The translations under genes were made by a program, and so were the position numbers. The notes beneath the pieces were generated by a model. That model did no database searches. It was not told where the DNA came from and saw only the letters and a list, made by a program, of their open reading frames with translations. From the NCBI RefSeq assembly GCF_014779665.1, contig NZ_JACXYY010000002.1:372001-436000 (forward strand): 64,000 nt of DNA. The letters run 5' to 3'. Below, one piece after another: positions 7,425 through 14,826 of this stretch; position 1 is the first letter of the stretch, and each line of letters begins with the position of its first letter. Origin of the DNA: Nocardioides hwasunensis. Lineage in GTDB: Bacteria; Actinomycetota; Actinomycetes; Propionibacteriales; Nocardioidaceae.

Positions 7425-8465
7425 TCAGGACACCCATTCCTTGAGCTGCGCGACCGTGGCGGCGGGATCGTCGGAGGCGGGGACGACGGTGAGGTCGGTG
7501 ACACCGGCCTCCTCGAAGGCGGCGATCCGCTCCTTGACGTAGGACGCGGGACCGACGAGGTTGGCCGCCTCGAGCCACTCGGCGGGGACGAGCGCCTCGG
7601 CCTCCTTCTTCTTGCCGGAGAGGTAGAGGTCCTGGATCTTCTCCGCCTCCTCCTCGTAGCCGTAGGCGCGGGCGACGTCGTTGTAGAAGTTCTTGCCCTT
7701 CGCGCCCATGCCCCCGACGTAGAGGGCGAACAGGGGCCTCGCGAAGTCGAGCAGCGCCTTGGTCTCGGGGCCCTCGCCGATCGCGACCATCCCGCCGGCC
7801 ATCACCTGCAGCGGGCCCAGCCCGTCGAGCCGCTTGGCGTTGCCCGCCGCGAGGGCGTCGCCCCAGACGAGGTGCGCCTTCTCGGGGTGGAAGAGGTGGG
7901 GGATCCAGCCGTCGGCGATCTCGGCGGTCTGCTCGACGTTCTTCGGGCCGAGGGAGGCGATCCAGATCGGGATGCTGTCGCGCTCGACCTTGGTGAGCAG
8001 CTTGAGCGGCTTGCCGAGCCCGGTGACCGCGCCGTGCTCCCGGTCGAGCGGCAGGTGGAAGACGCCGTCCGCGGTCAGCGGCTCACGTCTGAGGCCGCGC
8101 CTGATCAGGTCGATGACCTCGGCGGTGCGGGCCATCGGTTTGCTGTAGGGGACGCCGTGGAAGCCCTCGATCACCTGAGGTCCGCTGACCCCGAGGCCGA
8201 GGATCGCGCGTCCGCCGCTGACGTTGTCGAGGCCGGCCGCGGTCTGCAGCAGGGCGCCGGGCGTGCGGGAGTAGATGTTGAGGATCGCCGATCCGATCTT
8301 GACGGTCTCGGTCTTCGCCGCGAGGTAGCCCATGAGCGTGGGGGAGTCGAAGCCGTAGGCCTCTGCGACCCACACGCTGTCGAGGCCCGCCTTCTCCAGC
8401 GCGACCACCTGGTCGGCCGCGGTGCGGGGGTTGCCGTCGTACATCAGGGAGGTCGCGAGGCGCAT
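7425..8465 (-). CDS. LLM-class F420-dependent oxidoreductase
   Basis: 346 residues of the luciferase-like monooxygenase TIM-barrel type. Recognisable pieces are the first strand MRLATSLMYDGNPRTAADQV, then WVAEAYGFDSPTLMGYLA, the GSAILNIYSRTPGALLQTAA cofactor-binding stretch, LGLGVSGPQVIEGFHGVPY, and the C-terminal FEEAGVTDLTVVPAS. These motifs are shared with actinobacterial coenzyme F420-dependent enzymes. The neighbouring acyl-CoA dehydrogenase suggests a fatty-acid or sterol-like catabolic operon, but that is inference. A 19-bp palindrome lies 9 nt upstream of the ATG and is the likely control site. Confidence 0.85.
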   Translation of the reverse strand: MRLATSLMYDGNPRTAADQVVALEKAGLDSVWVAEAYGFDSPTLMGYLAAKTETVKIGSAILNIYSRTPGALLQTAAGLDNVSGGRAILGLGVSGPQVIEGFHGVPYSKPMARTAEVIDLIRRGLRREPLTADGVFHLPLDREHGAVTGLGKPLKLLTKVERDSIPIWIASLGPKNVEQTAEIADGWIPHLFHPEKAHLVWGDALAAGNAKRLDGLGPLQVMAGGMVAIGEGPETKALLDFARPLFALYVGGMGAKGKNFYNDVARAYGYEEEAEKIQDLYLSGKKKEAEALVPAEWLEAANLVGPASYVKERIAAFEEAGVTDLTVVPASDDPAATVAQLKEWVS

Positions 8466-8474
8466 GCCACAACT

Positions 8475-8493
8475 GTGACAGTGACACTGTCAC
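8475..8493. promoter_or_regulatory. 19-bp palindromic operator upstream of the LLM/acyl-CoA dehydrogenase operon
   Basis: GTGACAGTG-A-CACTGTCAC is a perfect inverted repeat with 9-bp arms around one central base. Its edge is 9 nt from the start codon of the LLM gene. Size, symmetry and position suit a dimeric TetR- or GntR-type repressor site, overlapping the promoter or the 5' end of the mRNA. No regulator gene adjoins it in the window. Confidence 0.6.
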
Positions 8494-8500
8494 GATGGCA

Positions 8501-8540
8501 AGACTGCCCCGATCGCCCCCGATCGCCCCCGATCGCCTCG
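8501..8540. repeat. Short tandem repeat gatcgccccc
   Basis: Two exact 10-bp units (8511-8520 and 8521-8530) are followed by a partial third (gatcgcctcg) and preceded by a partial unit ending in gcccc. Confidence 0.6.
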
Positions 8541-8634
8541 GCGTCCGCCGCCGTCAGCTCGAAGAAGCCCAACCGGATCCTGCTGGTCGGCAGGTGATCG
8601 CGGACCTCGGCGAGCGCCGCGCGGCCGACATCCC
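8541..8634 (-). other. Coding-like stretch without a credible start or stop (possible gene remnant)
   Basis: On the minus strand, codons from about 8634 down to the tandem repeat read GRAALAEVRDHLPTSRIRLG and then FFELTAADAEAIG, with strong third-position GC. The frame then enters the tandem repeat and the operator, and runs into the LLM gene. It may be the eroded end of a lost gene. I do not recognise the family. Confidence 0.25.
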
Positions 8635-8647
8635 ACACGTGTCCGAG
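8635..8647. promoter_or_regulatory. First copy of the ACACGTGTCCGAG element
   Basis: It shares 13 identical bases with a second copy 53 bp downstream, including the palindromic core ACACGTGT. It lies between the exporter 3' end and the LLM promoter. Confidence 0.45.
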
Positions 8648-8684
8648 ATGTTGCCCTGTGGGAGCGCGATTCGGGGCGAGAAGC

Positions 8685-8698
8685 CGGACACGTGTCCG
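8685..8698. promoter_or_regulatory. 14-bp perfect palindrome CGGACACGTGTCCG
   Basis: Second, better copy of the ACACGTGT element. The 53-bp spacing to the first copy is close to five helical turns, so two bound dimers would face the same side. The sequence after each copy is also similar (gccctg at matching distance), so the unit is an imperfect direct duplication of about 30 bp. Confidence 0.5.
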
Positions 8699-8733
8699 AG
8701 TCGTCGCCCTGCCGGCGCGAGCGGGAGCCGGAC

Positions 8734-10497
8734 TCAGGCACCGCTCGAGGACGAGGTCCCGTGCCACGACTCCCAGAGGGCGGCGTACGACCCGCCGGCG
8801 GCGACGAGCTCGTCGTGCGAGCCGAGCTCGGAGATCACGCCGTCCTCGACGACGGCCACCCGGTCGGCGTCGTGGGCGGAGAAGAGCCGGTGCGCGATCG
8901 CGATGACCGTACGTCCCTCCAGCACCGCCGCGAGCGAGCGCTCGAGGTGCCGGGCCGCGCGGGGGTCGATCAGCGAGGTGGCCTCGTCGAGCACGAGCGT
9001 GTGCGGGTCGGCGAGCACCAGCCGGGCGAGCGCGATCTGCTGGGCCTGCGCGGCGGTGACGCTGCGGCCGCCGGAGCCGATGACCGTGTCGAGCCCGTCG
9101 GGCAGCGCGGTCGCCCACTCGTGGGCGTCGACGGCGACCAACGCGGTGTGGATCTCGTCCTCGGTCGCGTCGGGACGGGCGAGGATGAGGTTCTCGCGCA
9201 GGGTGCCGACGAAGACGTGGTGCTCCTGCGTGACGAGAGCGACGTGCCCGCGCAGGTCGCCCAGCGGCAGCTCGACCAGGCCGACGTCGCCGACGGTGAC
9301 CGCGCCCGAGCGCGGCGTGTGGATGCCGGCGAGCAGCCGGCCCAGCGTCGACTTGCCGGCGCCGGAGGGGCCGACCATCGCGATGCGCTCGCCGACGCCG
9401 ACGTCGAGGTCGACCCCGTGCAGCACGTCGCGGCCCTCGACGTAGGCGAAGCGCACGTCGTCGGCGTCGAGCTTCTCCGAGGACGGCACGCGACCGGACA
9501 CGGTGCGGTCGTCCGGCACCTGCGACACACCCAGCAGCCGCGACAGCGCGGCGGCGCCGAGCTGGAGCTCGTCGAGGATCGACACGATCCGGTCGACCGG
9601 GTCGATGAGCATCTGGACGTAGAGCGTCGCGGTCGTGACCTCCGCGAGCGACACCTCGCCGCGGGTGTAGAGCCAGCCGCCGAACAGCAGCGTCCCCACC
9701 ACCGGCAGGAGGTAGCTCAGCTCCATGCTGGGGAAGAAGACGGTCCGCAGGTGGAGGGTGTACTTCTCCGCCTCGAACGACGCCGCGCAGTCGTCGTCGC
9801 CCTGCTGCACCCGCTTGTCCCCGAGGCCGAGGGCCTCGACGGTGCGCGAGCCCTCGACGGTCTCCGAGAGGCTGGTCGTGATCTGGGAGTACGACGCCGT
9901 CTCGGCGAGGTAGCCGTCCTTGGCGCGGGCGAGGTACCACCGCAGCCCGACCACCAGGGGCGGCGTCGCCAGCAGGCAGGGCAGGAAGACCCACCAGCCC
10001 ACCGACAGCGCGGCGCCGAAGGTGAGCACGGCGGTGACGACCGCGATCGTCCACTCCGGCAGCGCCCACCGCACCGACCAGCCGAGGCGGTCGATGTCGG
10101 ACCCGGTCCGGGTGAGGAGGTCGCCGGACCCGGCCGCCTCGACGGTGCCGACCGGCAGCGCGAGGGTGTTGGCGACGAAGTCCTCGCGCAGCTCGGCGAG
10201 CACCAGCTCGCCCATCACCTGCGAGCGGTACCGCGCGTAGCGGGTGAGCACCGACTGCGCGACGAGGAAGACCGCGAGCAGCACCGCGATCCGGTCCACG
10301 TAGGCCCGGGTGGTGCCGTCCTCGACCGCCTGCACGAGGTCGCCGAGCAGTCGCGGTGCCGCCAGTGCTGTGACCGCCGCCAGCACGTGCAGGCCCAGCG
10401 CGGACCAGAGGAGGAAGGGGTGGCGGTGCGCGACCCGGCCGACGTAGCGGCGCACGGCCGGGCCGTCTGCGATCGGCAGGCGCGTGGTGACGCTCAT
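8734..10497 (-). CDS. ABC exporter half-transporter with active Walker motifs and degenerate signature
   Basis: 587 residues: an N-terminal six-helix exporter domain (about 20-320), then an ATP-binding domain. Walker A is GPSGAGKST, Walker B with catalytic Glu is TLVLDEATS, and the switch His is in AIAHRLFS. The signature that should read LSGGQ is instead VTAAQAQQIALARL. It pairs with the upstream half-transporter, which has the opposite defects, so only one composite ATP site should be catalytic. The ATG overlaps the upstream TGA by four bases (ATGA), implying coupled translation and a fixed 1:1 heterodimer. The substrate is unknown; drug or lipid export is the general role of the family. 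Confidence 0.88.
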   Translation of the reverse strand: MSVTTRLPIADGPAVRRYVGRVAHRHPFLLWSALGLHVLAAVTALAAPRLLGDLVQAVEDGTTRAYVDRIAVLLAVFLVAQSVLTRYARYRSQVMGELVLAELREDFVANTLALPVGTVEAAGSGDLLTRTGSDIDRLGWSVRWALPEWTIAVVTAVLTFGAALSVGWWVFLPCLLATPPLVVGLRWYLARAKDGYLAETASYSQITTSLSETVEGSRTVEALGLGDKRVQQGDDDCAASFEAEKYTLHLRTVFFPSMELSYLLPVVGTLLFGGWLYTRGEVSLAEVTTATLYVQMLIDPVDRIVSILDELQLGAAALSRLLGVSQVPDDRTVSGRVPSSEKLDADDVRFAYVEGRDVLHGVDLDVGVGERIAMVGPSGAGKSTLGRLLAGIHTPRSGAVTVGDVGLVELPLGDLRGHVALVTQEHHVFVGTLRENLILARPDATEDEIHTALVAVDAHEWATALPDGLDTVIGSGGRSVTAAQAQQIALARLVLADPHTLVLDEATSLIDPRAARHLERSLAAVLEGRTVIAIAHRLFSAHDADRVAVVEDGVISELGSHDELVAAGGSYAALWESWHGTSSSSGA

Positions 10498-12206
10498 GAG
10501 ATCGCCTCCACGTCGCGTACGACGACGCGGCGGTAGGCGGCGTGGTCGGCCAGCAGGTCGGCGTGGGTGCCGACCGCCGCCACACGTCCGTCGACGAGGA
10601 AGGCGACCTCGTCGACGGCGTCGAGCAGGAGCGGGCTGACGGTGGTCACCACGGTCGTACGCCCCGCGCGGTGCTCGCGCAGCCGGGCGGCGATGCGAGC
10701 CTCGGTGTGGGCGTCGACGGCGCTGGTGGGCTCGACGAGCACCAGGATCTCGGGGTCGGCCGCCAGCGCCCGGGCCAGGACCAGGCGCTGGCGCTGGCCG
10801 CCGGAGAAGGAGCGACCCTTCTCGGTCACGACCGTGTCGAGGCCGTCGGGCAGGGCGTCGAGGATGTCCTCGGCCGAGGCGGTGGCGAGCGCCTGCTGGA
10901 CCTCGCCGTTGCCCCGTTCGTCGAGACGGTCCGCGAGGCGACCCGCGAAGAGGGCGGCGCCGGTGTCGGAGACCATGATCCGCTCGCGCACGAGGGCGTG
11001 CGGCAGCGAGGTCAGCGGCGTGCCCGCGAGCATCACCTCGTCGTCCTGCTCGCCCGCGCAGAGGCCCAGCCGGTCGGCCAGGTGGGCGGAGTCGTCGGGC
11101 TGCTCGGAGACGATCGCGGTGAGGGTGCCCGGTCGGATCCGCAGACCGGTGCGGGCGTCGTGCAGCTCGGCGTCCGACGGCGGGGGATCGGCCGGCGTGG
11201 CGGGCTCGACCACGTCGGGGTCGAGCGCCAGCACCCGGCACACGCGGGCGGCGGCGACCCGCCCGCGGATCAGCTTGTTGGCGAACTCCGTGGCCGTGCG
11301 CAGGGGCAGCATCAAGAACGCGGAGTAGCCGTAGAACGCGACCAGCTCGCCGGCGGTGATCTCGCCGCTGACGGCGGAGCGGGCGCCGAGCCACACCACG
11401 AGCACCACGAAGACCCCGGGCAGGAACACCTGGAGCGCGTCGAGGACCGACTGCAGCTTGGCCACGTTGACGGCTGCGGTCCGGGTGGCCTGCGACTCGC
11501 GTCGGTAGCGGTCGAGGAAGACGCCCTCGCCACCGATGCCGCGCAGGACGCGGAGCCCGCCGACGATGTCGGTGCCGGTGTTCGAGAGGTCGGAGCGCAT
11601 CTGGCGCTCGGTCGCGCTGCGCGCCTGGAGCGGCTTGAGGAGCGGCCCCATCACCAGCAGCAGGAGCGGCACCCCGACGAGCACCACCAGACCGAGCTGG
11701 ACCGACGTGGACAGCAGGATCGCGGAGACGAGCAGGAAGGAGACGATCGCGCCGGCGAAGCGGGCGGTCACGTCCATGACGTTGCCGATGTGGTCGAGGT
11801 CGGTGGTGCCGATGGCGATCACCTCGCCGGTGCTCACCTTGCGCGGCAGCGAGCCGCCGAGCCGGACGGACTGGCGGGTGGTGATCTGGACGATGCGGTA
11901 GGACGCGGTGAGCCAGTTGGTGACCGCGAAGCGGTGGCGCATGATCCCGGTGACCGCCTGCAGCAGTCCGATCACGAGCATCACGCCGGCCCACAGCAGC
12001 AGCTGCCGGTCGTCGCGGGCGGCGATGCCGCGGTCGATGGCGCGGCCGAGGATCGCCGGCAGGACCGCCTGGCACGACATCCACACGATGCCGAAGCCCA
12101 TCCCCCCGAGGAGGGTCTGCCACTGGTGCCGGGCCAGCCACCACAGGAAGCGGTTCGGTGTGCGGTGGTCCGCCACTCCGGGATCGGGGACGGGAAGGGT
12201 TCGCAC
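10494..12206 (-). CDS. ABC exporter half-transporter with lost Walker A/B and switch His but intact signature
   Basis: 570 residues with an exporter-type membrane domain (about 20-320; coupling-region motif RSDLSNTGTDIVGGLRVLRG) and a C-terminal ATPase-like domain. Where Walker A should be, the sequence is TAIVSEQPDDSAHLADRL, lacking the glycines and GKS/T. The Walker B Asp is replaced by Val (ILVLVEPTSAVD) and the switch His is absent (VTTVSPLLLD). The signature FSGGQRQRLVLARAL is intact. It therefore can only donate its signature to the partner's ATP site. GTG 12206 is chosen because a TAGTAT box precedes it by 6 nt. Confidence 0.88.
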   Translation of the reverse strand: MRTLPVPDPGVADHRTPNRFLWWLARHQWQTLLGGMGFGIVWMSCQAVLPAILGRAIDRGIAARDDRQLLLWAGVMLVIGLLQAVTGIMRHRFAVTNWLTASYRIVQITTRQSVRLGGSLPRKVSTGEVIAIGTTDLDHIGNVMDVTARFAGAIVSFLLVSAILLSTSVQLGLVVLVGVPLLLLVMGPLLKPLQARSATERQMRSDLSNTGTDIVGGLRVLRGIGGEGVFLDRYRRESQATRTAAVNVAKLQSVLDALQVFLPGVFVVLVVWLGARSAVSGEITAGELVAFYGYSAFLMLPLRTATEFANKLIRGRVAAARVCRVLALDPDVVEPATPADPPPSDAELHDARTGLRIRPGTLTAIVSEQPDDSAHLADRLGLCAGEQDDEVMLAGTPLTSLPHALVRERIMVSDTGAALFAGRLADRLDERGNGEVQQALATASAEDILDALPDGLDTVVTEKGRSFSGGQRQRLVLARALAADPEILVLVEPTSAVDAHTEARIAARLREHRAGRTTVVTTVSPLLLDAVDEVAFLVDGRVAAVGTHADLLADHAAYRRVVVRDVEAIS

Positions 12207-12212
12207 CGATCG

Positions 12213-12218
12213 ATACTA
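12213..12218 (-). promoter_or_regulatory. -10 box TAGTAT for a leaderless GTG start at 12206
   Basis: Minus strand TAGTAT, then CGATCG, then GTG. It drives the two-gene exporter operon. Confidence 0.5.
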
Positions 12219-12254
12219 GGGAGCGCCCCGGGGCCCCGCTAATCCTTTACGGCG

Positions 12255-12926
12255 TCAGGCCTCGGCCCAGGAGGCGCCGTCGAGCACCTCGCGGACGGGT
12301 CGGGACCGGGCTGGGGTGCCGAGCAGCGTGGCGGTGACGAACTCGGCGGCGTAGCGCTCGAACGTACGCCCGTGGCGCAGCATCGCGTGCCGGCCGCCGG
12401 GGACCGCGACGTAGCCGACCCGGCCCGACTCCGACAGCCGCCGGGCCAGTTGGAGCGAGCGCTCGGGACGGGCGATGCGGTCGTCGGTGCCGTGCACGAA
12501 CAGCACGCGGGTGTCGCCGAGTCGCACGCGGTCGGTGGTCTGCACCCACGGGTTGAGGGCCACGATGCTGTGCACGCCGGGCTCGACCCCGCCGAGCAGG
12601 GCGGCGCGACCGCCGAGCGAGTGGCCGACGAGCGCGACGGGGAGGTCACCGTGTCGCTCGGCGACCCGACCGAGCGCCCAGGCCACGTCCATCACGGGGG
12701 TGGTGCTGGCGTCCCAGCCGCGGTGGCTGTTGAGCAGTCGGTGGACCGCGAGCCGCGACCGTCCGGCGTGGGCGATCCGGCGCGCCACGGGCACCATCCG
12801 GAGCACCGACAGCTGCGTGGGGCTGACCATCGCGCGCGTCCCGCGGCTGGCGCCCCCGTGCAGCACGAGCACGATCCCCTCGGGCTGCCGAGGCGTGTGG
12901 ACGTCGATCAGGCGGGCGTTGCTCAC
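12255..12926 (-). CDS. Alpha/beta hydrolase (dienelactone hydrolase-like)
   Basis: 223 residues, compact. The triad is visible: nucleophile in VALVGHSLGGRAALL (GHSLGG), acid in LFVHGTDDRIA, and His in VPGGRHAMLRHG. The oxyanion-region strand is VLVLHGGASRGTRA. The HGTDD and GGRH pattern resembles small serine esterases and dienelactone hydrolase-like proteins. The substrate is unknown. Start ATG 12926 overlaps the stop of the upstream YbaK-like gene by four bases, so the two are translationally coupled. Confidence 0.8.
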   Translation of the reverse strand: MSNARLIDVHTPRQPEGIVLVLHGGASRGTRAMVSPTQLSVLRMVPVARRIAHAGRSRLAVHRLLNSHRGWDASTTPVMDVAWALGRVAERHGDLPVALVGHSLGGRAALLGGVEPGVHSIVALNPWVQTTDRVRLGDTRVLFVHGTDDRIARPERSLQLARRLSESGRVGYVAVPGGRHAMLRHGRTFERYAAEFVTATLLGTPARSRPVREVLDGASWAEA

Positions 12927-13483
12927 CGACCGAGGTCCGCAACGACCTCGGCGCCGGGCAGGTCGGCCAGGAGCCGGCCCGGGACCAGCAGCTTCGAGGT
13001 GCGTACGCCGCTGCCGACCACGACGACCGGCTCGTCGAGCAGCGCCTCGTGGACCAGGACGCGCCAGCCGTCGGGCAGGCCGACCGGGGTGATCCCGCCG
13101 TGCTCCATCCCGGTCTCCTCGACCGCGCGGTCCATCGGCAGGAACGACGCCTTGCGCACGTCGAGCATCTTGCGGACCAGGGTGTTGACGTCGGCGCGGG
13201 TGTCGGCGCGGACCACGCAGGCGGCGATCCGCTCGTCACCGGCGCGTGAGCCCGAGACGACCACGCAGTTGCCGCTCGCGGTCATCGGGATGTCGTAGGC
13301 CTCGCTCATCGCCGCGGTGTCGGCGAGCCCGGGGTCGATCTCGACGACCGCGACCTCCGCGGCGCCCGGCCATGCGGCCAGCGCGGCCGCGACCGGCGGG
13401 GCGACGAGGTCGGGGTGGTCGACCGCGGGCAGCGAGGTGAGGGTCGCGAAGGAGGGGAGTGTCACGCGGTCATCATGCGCCAT
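12923..13483 (-). CDS. YbaK/aminoacyl-tRNA deacylase-domain protein
   Basis: 186 residues. The core (CVVVSGSRAGDERIAACVVR, DTRADVNTLVRKML, KASFLPMDRAVEETGMEHGG, ITPVGLPDGWRVLV and VVVGSGVRTSKLLV) is the YbaK/ProX fold that hydrolyses mischarged tRNA, with the conserved Lys in DVRKASF and the GGITPVGLP loop. In this free-standing form it probably trans-edits a misacylated tRNA; which one cannot be told. Two starts are possible: ATG 13483, or GTG 13465, which has a CATGAT box 6 nt before it. The first is kept as the outer limit. Confidence 0.8.
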   Translation of the reverse strand: MAHDDRVTLPSFATLTSLPAVDHPDLVAPPVAAALAAWPGAAEVAVVEIDPGLADTAAMSEAYDIPMTASGNCVVVSGSRAGDERIAACVVRADTRADVNTLVRKMLDVRKASFLPMDRAVEETGMEHGGITPVGLPDGWRVLVHEALLDEPVVVVGSGVRTSKLLVPGRLLADLPGAEVVADLGR

Positions 13484-13531
13484 TCACCCTGACGACACCG
13501 GGCGGTCCCGCAGCGCGCGCACCGTGGTGGC

Positions 13532-14539
13532 ATGACGGTGACCGCCGAGGCGCCCCTGGGTCGGATGAGCAGGGCCTCGTCGTTGGTCCTCACGCCCGCC
13601 GTGGTTGCGCACCGCGGCGCCAGCGGGCACCGTCCCGAGCACACGCTCGACGCCTATCGCACCGCGATCCGGATGGGCGTCGACGACATCGAGCTCGATC
13701 TCGTCTGCACCAAGGACGGGGTCCTGGTCGCCCGGCACGACCTCGAGCTCAGCACGACGACCGACGTCGCGCGTCGCGCCGAGCTCGCCCACCTCCGCCG
13801 CACCGTCACCGTGGACGGGGTGGCGCAGCGCGGCTGGTTCGTGCAGGACCTCACGCTGCCCGAGCTCAAGACCCTGGCCGCTCGCGAGCGGATGCCGGCC
13901 ACCCGGCCCGCCAACACGGCGTACGACGGTGCCGAGGGCGTGCCGACCCTCACCGAGGTGCTGGCGATGGTCGGCGCCGAGTCCGCCCGTCGTGGTCGTC
14001 CGGTCGGGGTGCTGCTCGAGCTCAAGCACGCGGACCACCACGACGAGATCGGCCTGCCGCTCGACGCGCCGCTGCTGCGCGACCTGGCCCGGCACGGCCT
14101 CGACCACCCGTGGGCGCGGGTCACGCTGATGTCGTTCGAGTCCCGGATCCTGCGGCGGCTGGCCGAGCGCACCCGACTGCCGGTCGTGCAGCTGATCGAG
14201 CGCGACGAGCCCGTCACGCCGGAGGTGCTGGACGGGATCGACGACTACGCCGACGGCATCGGCCCGCACACCTCGCTCGTCCTGCCGCGTGACGACCGGG
14301 GTGCCATCGCGGAGCCGTCGAGCCTGGTCCGTGAGGCCCACCGTCGCGGCTTGACGGTGCACGTGTGGACGGTGCGCGGCGAGAACCGCTTCCTGCCCAG
14401 CAACCTGCGGCACGGCGACGCCCCCGATGCGCTCGGGGACATGGCGGCCGAGGTCCGCGCCCTGCTCGCGGCCGGTGTCGACGGGGTGATCACCGACCAC
14501 CCCGAGGCCGCGCTCGCGGCCCGGCGCTCACCTGCGTGA
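13532..14539 (+). CDS. Glycerophosphodiester phosphodiesterase
   Basis: 335 residues of the GDPD TIM-barrel family, which cleaves glycerophosphodiesters to glycerol-3-phosphate and an alcohol with Mg2+ or Ca2+. Family marks are VAHRGASGHRPEHTLDAYR (catalytic HRG and metal-binding Glu), IELDLVCTKDGVLVARHD (metal ligands E and D, second catalytic His), VLLELKHADHH, and the closing GLTVHVWTVRGENRFL and GVDGVITDHPEAAL. No signal peptide is seen, so it acts in the cytosol. It is divergent from the YbaK-like gene, and its 3' end overlaps the following minus-strand gene by 12 bp. Confidence 0.88.
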   Translation: MTVTAEAPLGRMSRASSLVLTPAVVAHRGASGHRPEHTLDAYRTAIRMGVDDIELDLVCTKDGVLVARHDLELSTTTDVARRAELAHLRRTVTVDGVAQRGWFVQDLTLPELKTLAARERMPATRPANTAYDGAEGVPTLTEVLAMVGAESARRGRPVGVLLELKHADHHDEIGLPLDAPLLRDLARHGLDHPWARVTLMSFESRILRRLAERTRLPVVQLIERDEPVTPEVLDGIDDYADGIGPHTSLVLPRDDRGAIAEPSSLVREAHRRGLTVHVWTVRGENRFLPSNLRHGDAPDALGDMAAEVRALLAAGVDGVITDHPEAALAARRSPA

Positions 14540-14815
14540 GGGCCAGACCGACGCCGCGAGGCCGGCCGCACCGGCGGCGAGCCACGGGATCGGCAGCAGC
14601 CAGCGCAGGTCGCCGGTGGCGACCACGTCACTGCGGATGAGCGCCCACACCAGCACGATGCCGACGAAGGCGACGCCCATCACGAGCTGGCCGATGTTGA
14701 CCGGGTGGAAGCCCGACGGCTTCTCGGGGGCGTCGAGCGGGCCGGTCATCGGCTCGTCGTAGGTGGCGTGGACGGCCGTGTCGTAGCTGGTCTCGGGGTA
14801 CGTGTCGTCAGTCAT
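14528..14815 (-). CDS. Small two-helix membrane protein
   Basis: 95 residues. An acidic, Thr/Tyr-rich cytosolic start (MTDDTYPETSYDTAVHATYD) is followed by two hydrophobic segments, IGQLVMGVAFVGIVLVWALI and WLLPIPWLAAGAAGLAASV, and a basic tail SRR. I do not recognise a named family. It lies 11 bp after the PspC-domain gene on the same strand, so it is probably the last gene of that stress operon and a partner in the membrane. Confidence 0.7.
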   Translation of the reverse strand: MTDDTYPETSYDTAVHATYDEPMTGPLDAPEKPSGFHPVNIGQLVMGVAFVGIVLVWALIRSDVVATGDLRWLLPIPWLAAGAAGLAASVWPSRR

Positions 14816-14826
14816 GGCGATGCTCC

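Noticed and set aside
6123-8597. Very long open frames on the strand opposite the acyl-CoA dehydrogenase and LLM genes (and similarly 31364-34768 minus, 10542-12242 plus, 22649-20616 minus)
   Set aside because: They mirror third-position GC of real genes and show no recognisable domains; the enzymes on the other strand carry complete family motifs.
8444-8640. A small minus-strand gene running through the LLM operator
   Set aside because: The stretch is coding-like only before the tandem repeat and then crosses the operator and the neighbouring start codon; it is listed only as a possible remnant.
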